Both the position numbers and the translations under genes were made by a program. 64,000 nt of DNA, taken from positions 1 to 64,000 of the forward strand of contig NZ_JNXI01000005.1 in assembly GCF_000717055.1 (NCBI RefSeq), given 5' to 3'. The notes below the pieces were generated by a model. That model had not been told where the DNA came from. It searched no databases and saw only the letters and a program-made list of their open reading frames with translations. Shown here one piece after another: positions 44,975 through 52,093 of the stretch. Numbering within the stretch: position 1 is the first letter of the stretch; every line of letters begins with the position of its first letter. This stretch comes from Streptomyces iakyrus (GTDB lineage: Bacteria > Actinomycetota > Actinomycetes > Streptomycetales > Streptomycetaceae).

Positions 44975-46058
44975 GCTGCGCGGCCCCGACGTACCCGCCA
45001 AGGCACTGGACGCGCGCGCCCTGGCGGCGCTGGCCGCCAACCCCGGTTGTGCGCGGCGCGCGATCCTCGACGGCGCCGGGGTGAACAAGACGGCCCTGGC
45101 GAGCGCGCTGGGTTCGCCGTCGGCGTTCGGGCAGTCGCAGTTCGCGCTCACCCGAGGCAACGCCTTCGAGGCGAAGGTCAAGGCCGACGGCGGCGCGGAG
45201 CTGCTGCGGCTGGTGCACGAGAAGCTCGACCGGTCCGCCGAGCCGCCCGCCGACGCGCGCGTGCCGGACCTGACGGCGTCCGGCCCCCAGGGGCGCACGG
45301 CCCGTACGGAGCTGGAGCTGCGGGAGGCCGCCACGCGTCCGGGCGTGTGGACGCTGCTCGACCATCCGATGCTCGCGCTGGACGTCGCGGGCTCCCCCGC
45401 GTTCCTGGAGCCGGACGCGGTGGTGGTCCATCCGGACGGGACCTGGACGGTCGTGGAGATCAAGTCCTTCCCGCTGCTGGACGGTTCGGCGGACCCGGCG
45501 AAGGTAGGGGCGGCGGCCCGGCAGGCGGCGGTGTACGTGCTGGCCCTGGAGGAGGTCGCGGCCCGTCTCGCGTCGGAAGAGTCCCCGGCCCCGCGGGTGC
45601 GGCACCGGGTCCTGCTCGTGTGCCCCCGGGACTTCTCCAACCTGCCGGCCGCGTCCGCCGTCGACATCCGCAAGCAGCGGGCGGTCACGGCCCGTCAGCT
45701 GGCCCGGCTGACCCGCATCGAGGACATCGCCGACGCGCTTCCCGAGGGCACCTGCTTCTCGCCGGAGCTGCCCGTCGAGGAGCTGACGGCGGCCGTGGAG
45801 TCGGTCCCGGCGACGTACGCGCCCGAGTGCCTGTCCGCGTGTGAGCTGGCCTTCCACTGCCGGGCCCGGTCCCGCGAGGAGGGCGCGGTGACCACGCTCG
45901 GGCGTCCGGTCCGGGCGGAGCTGGGCGGTCTGACGACCGTGGAGGAGGTCCTCGCGGCCGCGCGCGGCGAGGCGGGCGACCCCGGCGATCCGGCCGTGGC
46001 CGCCCTGCGGCGGGCCGCCGCCCTGCGTGCCGAGGCACTGGAGGCGGCGTGTCGCTGA
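44871..46058 (+). CDS. PD-(D/E)XK nuclease with four-cysteine (Cas4/AddB-like Fe-S) signature
   Basis: This protein of about 395 residues has the RecB-type nuclease core: Asp in FLEPDAVVVHP (about 182), then Glu-x-Lys in VVEIKSF (about 196/198), with the Gln of the AARQAAVYVLALEE helix behind it. A cysteine near the N-terminus (ANPGCARRA, about 60) and C-x3-C-x5-C near the C-terminus (ECLSACELAFHC, about 320-330) match the pattern that holds a 4Fe-4S cluster in AddB, Cas4 and related nucleases. The start is uncertain: GTG 44871 or GTG 44925, both inside the PAP2 3' end. It overlaps the next gene by 10 nt. A helicase follows two genes on, so it probably cuts unwound DNA. It is not near CRISPR. 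Confidence 0.8.
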   Translation: MSEFHGSASRGSKTEPSRVPLPRTRGTALRQQLAELRGPDVPAKALDARALAALAANPGCARRAILDGAGVNKTALASALGSPSAFGQSQFALTRGNAFEAKVKADGGAELLRLVHEKLDRSAEPPADARVPDLTASGPQGRTARTELELREAATRPGVWTLLDHPMLALDVAGSPAFLEPDAVVVHPDGTWTVVEIKSFPLLDGSADPAKVGAAARQAAVYVLALEEVAARLASEESPAPRVRHRVLLVCPRDFSNLPAASAVDIRKQRAVTARQLARLTRIEDIADALPEGTCFSPELPVEELTAAVESVPATYAPECLSACELAFHCRARSREEGAVTTLGRPVRAELGGLTTVEEVLAAARGEAGDPGDPAVAALRRAAALRAEALEAACR

Positions 46059-47641
46059 TCTCCACCCTGGCCCGCCTCGAAGCCGTCAGCACGGGCCGCG
46101 CCCAGCCCGCCGCCACCGTCCGGCACCGTCATCTCGGCGACCGCCCGCTGGTGTTGGTGCCGCTGATCACCGCCGGTGAGGCCGGCGCCCCGCTCGGCGC
46201 ACTGGTCGGCACCGACCGGGACGCGCCGCGTCTGCTGGCCGTCCCGCAGCCCCGCGACCGCGACCTGAGGTTCGCGTTCCTGGCCGAACTGGCCGGCGTC
46301 GTGCTGCCGTACGTCGACTCCTACGCCGAGTCGGTGGAGGCCGCCGAGCGCACCGAGACCGACCCGGAGACCGGCAAGCGCGTCAAGGTCGAGGTCGATC
46401 TGTGTGCGGACGCGCCGCAGCTGATCGTGCCGAGCCGCGCGGGCATCGACCTGGTGCGGCTGCTCGGGCGCTCGATGCGGTTCCGGCGCACGGCGGAGCA
46501 GGATCCGGAGGCTCCCTACCCGGCGCCGCCCCGGGTGCCGCTGCTCGGGCGGTGGCTGACGCACTTCGGGGAGCGGGCCCGGGTGCCCGGCTCCTCGCTG
46601 CTGCTGGCGATGACCGATCTCCTGGGCCGGCACTGGGTGACCGGGCAGTCCACCCTGGAGGACCAGCACCTGGGGGCCCTGCTGGCCTGGATCGACCCGC
46701 CGGAGGGCGTCACCGGCGCCGAGGCCGCGCTGCGGGCCGAGCTGGAGCGGGACGAGCAGGGCCAGCTGCTGTGCCCGCCGGCCGGTCCGGCCACGGACCC
46801 GGCGTTCGACAACAAGCTGCTCGCCCCGGCCATCGAGCGCTACGACCGGGCCCGCACCGCCCTCGCCGCCGCGGAGGACGGCCTGGAGGCGGACGACCGG
46901 CTCGGGGCGCTGACCGCCGCCGAGCGGGAGATCCGCGACCTGGTTCTCAGCCGCACCCGGCCCACCTGGGACGCGGTCTGGCGGGGCCTGGACCTGCTGC
47001 GGGAACTGCCCGAGGGGGCTCGGGTCGAGGAGCGGTGGACCCGCGACCGCTGGTCGTTCACCGGCCACCGCGACCGGTTGCTGGCCGGGGAGCCCCCGCA
47101 GCCGCGCCGCGACGACGCGGTCACCGCGGCGAACAAACTCGCCACGCGCGAGCGCGAGCAGGCCCGGCTGGAGGCGCAGGAGGCCCTCGACGACCCGCTG
47201 GTGATGGCGGGCCGACGGCTCTCCGGGGAGGCGTTCGCGGGTGAGGTCACCGATGTCGTGATGGCGTACAGCGACGGCAAGCGGCCCAGCCCGCGCCCCC
47301 TGGTCACGGTGCGCACGGATGACCGGCCGCAGCTAGGTGAGCGGACGAAGGTGTACCGGTCGCTGGGCGGGAAGCCGCAGGCGGCGGAGTTCGTGGCGGA
47401 CGAGGAGGACGGCGCGTACGTCGTGCTGCGGGTCCTCGACAAGATGGGCCGCGGCAAGGAGCCCGAGCCGGGTTCGGTGCCGGAGAAGGGCGACCGGGTC
47501 TGCTTCACGCTCTTCGAGCACGAGCAGCGGGGCGGCGCGAAGCTGCCCGACCCGGAGGAGACGCCGTGGACGCACGGCGGGCCGCCCGGTGAGGCGGCCC
47601 TGGAGCCGGCCGACCCGGTGACCGAGGAGGATGTGCTGTGA
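46049..47641 (+). CDS. uncharacterised partner between nuclease and helicase
   Basis: This 530-residue soluble protein has no Walker motif, nuclease motif or membrane segment that I can find. The N half (LISTLARLEAVSTGRAQPAA to VEVDLCADAPQLIVPSRAGI) looks mixed alpha/beta. The middle is strongly helical and Arg/Glu-rich (KLATREREQARLEAQEALDD). The C-terminal part has beta-rich stretches with GDRVCFTLFEHEQRGG, compatible with an OB-like or barrel domain, as inserted in UPF1-like helicases. GTG 46049 overlaps the nuclease stop, and its stop overlaps the helicase GTG (GTGA). Tight coupling on both sides implies a complex of fixed stoichiometry. Its function is unknown. Confidence 0.75.
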   Translation: MSLISTLARLEAVSTGRAQPAATVRHRHLGDRPLVLVPLITAGEAGAPLGALVGTDRDAPRLLAVPQPRDRDLRFAFLAELAGVVLPYVDSYAESVEAAERTETDPETGKRVKVEVDLCADAPQLIVPSRAGIDLVRLLGRSMRFRRTAEQDPEAPYPAPPRVPLLGRWLTHFGERARVPGSSLLLAMTDLLGRHWVTGQSTLEDQHLGALLAWIDPPEGVTGAEAALRAELERDEQGQLLCPPAGPATDPAFDNKLLAPAIERYDRARTALAAAEDGLEADDRLGALTAAEREIRDLVLSRTRPTWDAVWRGLDLLRELPEGARVEERWTRDRWSFTGHRDRLLAGEPPQPRRDDAVTAANKLATREREQARLEAQEALDDPLVMAGRRLSGEAFAGEVTDVVMAYSDGKRPSPRPLVTVRTDDRPQLGERTKVYRSLGGKPQAAEFVADEEDGAYVVLRVLDKMGRGKEPEPGSVPEKGDRVCFTLFEHEQRGGAKLPDPEETPWTHGGPPGEAALEPADPVTEEDVL

Positions 47642-48972
47642 CCACGGTGTTCGACCCCTCGGCCGCCGCCGGGCAGGCCACCGACGCGATCCTGCGCGAC
47701 ACGCTGCACGGCACCGCGCGCGGGGTCGTCGTGGACTCCCCGCCGGGCGCGGGCAAGTCAACGCTGGTGGTCCGCGCGGCGCTGGAACTGGCGGAGGCGG
47801 GCCACCCCTTGATGGTGGTCGCGCAGACCAACGCCCAGGTCGACGACCTGGTCCTGCGGCTCGCCGAGAAGAATCCCGAGCTGCCGGTGGGCCGGCTGCA
47901 CAGCAGCGACTCCGACCCGTACGACAAGGCGCTCGACGGCCTGGAGAACGTACGGAAGTCGGCCAAGGCGGCCGACCTCGCCGGGCTGGCCGTGGTGATC
48001 TCGACGGCGGCGAAGTGGGCGCACGTCAAGGTCGACGAGCCGTGGCGGCACGCGATCGTCGACGAGGCGTACCAGATGCGGTCCGACTCGCTGCTCGCGG
48101 TGGCCGGGCTGTTCGAGCGGGCGCTGTTCGTGGGCGACCCGGGGCAGCTGGACCCGTTCGCGATCGTGGGCAGCGAGCAGTGGGCGGGTCTGGCGTACGA
48201 CCCGTCGGCCTCGGCGGTGACGACCCTGCTCGCGCACAACCCGGACCTGCCCCAGCACCGTCTGCCGGTCTCCTGGCGGCTTCCGGCCTCGGCGGCGCCC
48301 CTGGTCTCGGACGCGTTCTACCCGTACACCCCGTTCCGCAGCGGCACCGGCCCCGGCGACCGGACCCTGGCCTTCGGCGTGCCCTCGGACGGCTCGGGCC
48401 CCGACCGGGTGATCGACGAAGCGGCCGCGTCGGGCTGGGGCCTGCTGGAGCTGCCCGCCCGGCACACTCCGCGCACGGACCCGGAAGCGGTCGGCGCGGT
48501 GGCCACCGTCGTACGGCGTCTGCTGGACCGGGCGGGCGCGGCCACCTCGGAACGCGCCCCGGCCCCTGCCCCCCTCACCGCCGACCGGATCGCCGTCGGC
48601 ACCGCCCACCGGGACCAGGCGGCCGCGGTCCGGGCGGCATTGGCCGGCCTCGGCGTCACCGACGTGGTCGTGGACACGGCGAACCGGCTGCAGGGCCGGG
48701 AGTACGACGTCACCGTGGTCCTCCACCCCCTCTCCGGCCGCCCCGACGCCACGGCCTTCCACCTGGAGACGGGCCGCCTCTGCGTCCTGGCCTCCCGCCA
48801 CCGGCACGCCTGCATCGTGGTCTGCCGAGCGGGGGTGACCGACCTGCTGGACGACTATCCGTCGACCGAGCCGGTGCAACTGGGGACGGTGGTGAAGTTC
48901 CCGGACGGCTGGGAGGCGAACCACGCGGTGCTGGCACACCTGGCGGAACACCGCGTGACCTGGCGCCCCTGA
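47638..48972 (+). CDS. SF1B (UPF1/DNA2-like) helicase
   Basis: This compact 444-residue helicase has Walker A in SPPGAGKST (about 34-42), motif Ia MVVAQTNAQVDDLVL, Walker B as IVDEAYQM (about 141-148), motif III as VGDPGQLDPF, motif IV around VSWRLP, and motifs V/VI in NRLQGREYDVTVV and CVLASRHRH with the arginine finger. It lacks the inserted 1B/stalk domain seen in most UPF1-like helicases; that part may be supplied by the coupled upstream protein. With the Fe-S nuclease it would form a helicase-nuclease resembling split AddAB, Dna2 or RecB-like fusions. The GTG start overlaps the upstream stop. Confidence 0.82.
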   Translation: MTTVFDPSAAAGQATDAILRDTLHGTARGVVVDSPPGAGKSTLVVRAALELAEAGHPLMVVAQTNAQVDDLVLRLAEKNPELPVGRLHSSDSDPYDKALDGLENVRKSAKAADLAGLAVVISTAAKWAHVKVDEPWRHAIVDEAYQMRSDSLLAVAGLFERALFVGDPGQLDPFAIVGSEQWAGLAYDPSASAVTTLLAHNPDLPQHRLPVSWRLPASAAPLVSDAFYPYTPFRSGTGPGDRTLAFGVPSDGSGPDRVIDEAAASGWGLLELPARHTPRTDPEAVGAVATVVRRLLDRAGAATSERAPAPAPLTADRIAVGTAHRDQAAAVRAALAGLGVTDVVVDTANRLQGREYDVTVVLHPLSGRPDATAFHLETGRLCVLASRHRHACIVVCRAGVTDLLDDYPSTEPVQLGTVVKFPDGWEANHAVLAHLAEHRVTWRP

Positions 48973-49216
48973 CGACACCACCGGCCAGACCCTCCCCACC
49001 GCCGGCCGGAGGCCACCGGCCAGACCCCTCCGGCCGTGATCTGGCCGGAACACGGCGCCTGCCGGAAGCCGTGGCGAACATCGGGTGGTGGGGCCGCCGT
49101 ACCCACCACCGCGATGCCCACTTGCGCGCCCGCGAGACAATGGACGGTGGCCCACTCCACCTGGGAGTCCCCCGCCCGCGGGGGAGGGCCAGCGCGACGT
49201 ACGAGGAGGAGAAGAC

Positions 49217-49585
49217 ATGGCGGAGCCCACGCCGCGTCGGAACGAACCGCGGCTACGCCCCGCGCCCCTGCTCTTCGAGCCCGCGGAGGCGGCCTCCGAC
49301 CCTGAGCACTTCTTCGACCTCGAGTCGATCGACGACCCCCGGGCCCTGCTGGCCCGGGCGACGGAGCTGACGCTGGCGTTCCGGGCCGCGGCGGACCGGG
49401 CGGTGGAGTTCCAGGCGATGGCCGCGGCCCAGCTGGCCGATCCGCGGAGGTTCGACCGGCTGACGACGGCGGACATCGCCGAGCGGGCCGAGTGGACTGA
49501 GGACTACGCCAAGAAGATGGTCGAGTTCGGGCGGGATCTGATGCGGGGCGACGCAGAGGGCCGGGGGCCCGGCGAGACCGTGTAG
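49217..49585 (+). CDS. small conserved acidic protein, helical
   Basis: This 122-residue soluble protein starts at ATG 49217 after a long GAGGAGGAGAAG ribosome site. A disordered Pro/Arg-rich start is followed by an acidic helical region (DPEHFFDLESIDDPRALLAR), then ELTLAFRAAADRAVEFQAMA and a helix-turn-helix-like end RLTTADIAERAEWTEDYAKK. The last part could bind nucleic acid or protein; no firm family is recognised. It lies alone after the nuclease-helicase operon, about 245 bp away, and before another small gene. The function is unknown. Confidence 0.72.
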   Translation: MAEPTPRRNEPRLRPAPLLFEPAEAASDPEHFFDLESIDDPRALLARATELTLAFRAAADRAVEFQAMAAAQLADPRRFDRLTTADIAERAEWTEDYAKKMVEFGRDLMRGDAEGRGPGETV

Positions 49586-49604
49586 AACAAGCCCTTCCCG
49601 ATCA

Positions 49605-49620
49605 CCTGGCATATGCCAGG
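49605..49620. promoter_or_regulatory. perfect palindrome CCTGGCATATGCCAGG
   Basis: This 16-bp perfect inverted repeat with a CATATG core lies 20 bp after one small gene and 90 bp before the next. A near-identical palindrome occurs at 63781-63798, before a regulator gene. This suggests the same DNA-binding protein. No T-tract follows, so it does not look like a terminator. Confidence 0.5.
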
Positions 49621-49709
49621 CGGGCAAGATACTCCCTCCCACCCCCTCCTGTCCCGATTTCCCGCAACCCTCGGGAACCGGGCGCTCACGGCGGGTAGAC
49701 CTGGATGCC

Positions 49710-50306
49710 ATGAGCAGCGCATGGAACGCCTCCGATGTCACCCCGGACGGGGCCGCCTGGCTCGCCTCGGCAGGAACGTATCCGCGAAGCACGCTCGCCC
49801 TCTGGGAGGAGCGGCCGGACGCACCGGTCGTGCTGCCCTGCGGTGCGGTCTTCGATGTCGTCAGCGCGCCCTCGATGTTCGGCCGGCGGATGCTCGACCG
49901 GCTGTGGGACGACGGCCCGGGCTCGGGCCCGGTCGCGGAGTTCCGGGGGCGGATCCTGCTGTTCGCCGCCCCGGGGACGGCGCACCGGCTCCCCGCCCTG
50001 CTGGAGTGGGAGGAGTGGGGCACGCGGGACGGCCGGGAGACCAACCGCACGGACGCGGTGCCGCCGCTGCTCTGCCACGGCACCGGCGACGCCGTGACCG
50101 TCCCGGCGCCGTCGGAGAGCACCTCTCCCGCCCGCCGTTCCGCGTCCCGCTGGCTCGTCGCCCCCGACACCCGTCAGCCCTGGCTTCCCGGCCCCGAGGT
50201 ACTGCTCTGGGCGGCCGTCCGGGCGGCCCGCTCAGCGGTGCGGATTTCGATTTTTCCTCCCGCCGACCAGGATGCTAAGGTCTACGACGTCAGCAGGCGC
50301 CGCTAG
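49710..50306 (+). CDS. small conserved protein with possible primase/polymerase-like N-domain
   Basis: This 198-residue soluble protein contains VVLPCGAVFDVVSAPSMFGR and RMLDRLWDDGPGSGPVAEFR, which resemble, by eye, the N-terminal primase/polymerase-related domain of actinobacterial proteins. No catalytic acidic triad could be placed, so it may be a structural or regulatory relative. The C-terminus ISIFPPADQDAKVYDVSRRR runs into tRNA-Lys: its TAG stop is formed by tRNA positions 8-10 and the two genes overlap by 10 nt. A ribosome site is not obvious before ATG 49710. The 131-residue protein at 41032-41427 may be a distant relative. Confidence 0.65.
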   Translation: MSSAWNASDVTPDGAAWLASAGTYPRSTLALWEERPDAPVVLPCGAVFDVVSAPSMFGRRMLDRLWDDGPGSGPVAEFRGRILLFAAPGTAHRLPALLEWEEWGTRDGRETNRTDAVPPLLCHGTGDAVTVPAPSESTSPARRSASRWLVAPDTRQPWLPGPEVLLWAAVRAARSAVRISIFPPADQDAKVYDVSRRR

Positions 50307-50370
50307 CTCAGTTGGTTAGAGCAGCTGACTCTTAATCAGCGGGTCCGGGGTTCGAGTCCCTGGCGGCGCA
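50297..50370 (+). tRNA. tRNA-Lys (CTT)
   Basis: The cloverleaf is complete: acceptor GCGCCGC pairs with GCGGCGC, the D arm has GCTCAGTTGGTTAGAGC, the anticodon arm GCTGA-CTCTTAA-TCAGC gives CTT, and the T arm is GGGGTTCGAGTCC. The discriminator is A and CCA is not encoded. Its first ten bases overlap the 3' end of the upstream gene. Confidence 0.96.
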
Positions 50371-50377
50371 CGTTGTC

Positions 50378-50422
50378 GGTGGCGGCTTGTGTTCGCGGAA
50401 AGCGCGAACACAAGCCGCCACC
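50378..50422 (+). terminator. 20-bp terminator stem of tRNA-Lys
   Basis: GGTGGCGGCTTGTGTTCGCG (50378-50397) pairs perfectly with the complementary 20 bases at 50403-50422 around GAAAG, followed by GTTATTTCTG. A smaller hairpin (GCGCGGC-TTC-GCCGCGC, 50432-50448) follows and may serve the convergent protease gene. Confidence 0.88.
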
Positions 50423-50505
50423 GTTATTTCTGCGCGGCTTCGCCGCGCGTCGTGGGGGCTGCGCCACCCACACCCCCGCCACTCGGCGTTCCACCGCCGC
50501 CCGCT

Positions 50506-51771
50506 TCAACGCCCCACCGCGATCTTCACCGTCCACGCCCCCGAAACCGTGCGTCCCTCCACCTTCACCCGCACGCCCTCCCCCGGCACCGTGAAGCTCT
50601 CCCCGATGCCGATCGGCGCGTCCGCCAGGGGCGGGTAGACGGAGTCCTCCCAGCACGCGTCCGTGCGCGGATGGGCGTCGATCACCTCGATGGGCCCGCC
50701 CCCGGACTGCGCCCCGCCCCGCACCCGGTACACGAGCACCCCTTGCCGGCACGCGGCCACGTCGTTGCCCACCGGCCCGCGCGCCTCCAAGGCGAGCACA
50801 CTGTCGGGCCCGGTCCGCACCACGGCGAGCTTGGTGCCCCGCCCGAGACCGAAGGCCGGAGCGCCCGCGGTTCCCGCCGTCGGCACCCCCGGCCCCACCG
50901 CCAGCGGCTCCAGGGTCAGCCGGGCGGGCGCGGCGTCCTGCACGCACCGCACCTGCCGCGGATCCAGCCAGCCCAGCTTCCACTTGTGCCAGGCGAAAAG
51001 GTCCGGGGCGAGTCCGAACTGGCTGCCCATCAGGTCCCAGTCGCCGACGTGCGTGTCCCAGTCGCCCTTGCCGTCCACGGGCCGGTGGTACAGGTCGGGC
51101 AGGTCGAACACGTGCCCGGTCTCGTGGGCGAGGACGAGCCGGTCCGGCGGGTGCTGCTCGAACACCGTGACGATCCGGCGCAGGTCGGTGCCGTCGGCCC
51201 GCAGCGGGCTCGACAGGTTCACCACCTTGGTGGCGTCGGAGTCCACGCCGGGCGCGTCCGGGTCGGCGACGAAGTACACGACGTCATAGCGCGAGAAGTC
51301 CACCTGCGGGTCGGCCACGGAGAGGGCGTCGCGCAGGTAGGCGGCGCGGCGCCCGGGGCTCCAGTCGCGCTGTATGTCGTACGCGGTGGACGGGTGCGGC
51401 ATCCGGATCCAGTGCCGCAGCGCGTGCGGGCGCAGGGTGAAACGGCCATAGGAAGCACGTTCGAAGAAGCGGGTGGTCGCCGGGAAGTGGTCGGCGGTCA
51501 GCTCCTGCGGCGTGGTCAGCGGGTGGGAGTCCGGGAAGGACAGGAAGACCATCACCGCGTCCAGGGAGCGGGACGGGCGCGGATAGGCGGCGTTCCAGGT
51601 GTCCAGGCCCTCCGAGTGGTGGGCGTCGGTCCGGGTCAGGGCGCAGGGCGCGGCCGAGTCGGACTCGGCGGCCGAGGGGCCGGCGCCGAGGGAAGTGGCG
51701 GCGAGCGCCGACATGGTGGTGAACACGGCCGCGGTGCTGCGCAGTCGGGCGCGCGGAAACGGACGCGGCAC
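50506..51771 (-). CDS. secreted M6-like metalloprotease
   Basis: This exported protein of about 421 residues has a signal peptide (basic start, then STAAVFTTMSALAATSLGAG). The zinc motif is LAHETGHVFDLPDLY, an HExGH-x8 pattern seen in M6 (immune-inhibitor-A-like) peptidases. It is preceded by an N-terminal VMVFLSFPDSHPLTTPQEL segment typical of M6 proteins. The start chosen is GTG 51771, with GGAGG 5 nt upstream; a longer frame to 51915 lacks a site. The C half is beta-rich and may bind substrate. The target protein is unknown. It faces tRNA-Lys and diverges from cdgA. Confidence 0.88.
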   Translation of the reverse strand: MPRPFPRARLRSTAAVFTTMSALAATSLGAGPSAAESDSAAPCALTRTDAHHSEGLDTWNAAYPRPSRSLDAVMVFLSFPDSHPLTTPQELTADHFPATTRFFERASYGRFTLRPHALRHWIRMPHPSTAYDIQRDWSPGRRAAYLRDALSVADPQVDFSRYDVVYFVADPDAPGVDSDATKVVNLSSPLRADGTDLRRIVTVFEQHPPDRLVLAHETGHVFDLPDLYHRPVDGKGDWDTHVGDWDLMGSQFGLAPDLFAWHKWKLGWLDPRQVRCVQDAAPARLTLEPLAVGPGVPTAGTAGAPAFGLGRGTKLAVVRTGPDSVLALEARGPVGNDVAACRQGVLVYRVRGGAQSGGGPIEVIDAHPRTDACWEDSVYPPLADAPIGIGESFTVPGEGVRVKVEGRTVSGAWTVKIAVGR

Positions 51772-51901
51772 GGGTACCTCCGGGTACGGATCGCGGGACA
51801 CCGCACCCAGCCTGTGATGATTTGTCGTACTGCGTCCTGTTTGCCTGCACCGGTCGGGTGAAGGGGGCGAAAAATCGCGGAAGCCGACACCCCCGAAGCA
51901 C

Positions 51902-51914
51902 TCACAGAACGTCA
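51902..51914. promoter_or_regulatory. candidate BldD half-site pair upstream of cdgA
   Basis: TCAC-AGAAC-GTCA has both conserved BldD half-sites (TNAC and GTNA) at the correct 5-bp spacing, but the centre does not match the consensus. It lies about 180 bp before the cdgA start. In S. coelicolor cdgA is a known BldD target, so a site is expected here; this one is weak. Confidence 0.35.
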
Positions 51915-52093
51915 CAACTGGTCGGCGGCCTGAAGAAGGCGTCCAGGCGCGCGCAGAAACGATCTGGCAGAAGGGCCGGTTGGCCGGGAAGACTGGACAC
52001 CGGCTGGAAGGCCCTCGGGCCAGCCTCTATGATCGGCACACTTTCCTGACCTTTCCTGCACGGACAGAGATCGAATACATGCGGGAGCGAGCG

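Noticed and set aside
44871..46058. Cas4-like nuclease as part of a CRISPR system
   Set aside because: No repeat-spacer array and no cas1, cas2 or effector gene is present in the window; the helicase partner points to a different machine.
50297..50422. tRNA-Lys as an integration site of a genomic island
   Set aside because: No integrase, no direct repeat of the tRNA 3' end and no compositional change were found on either side in the window.
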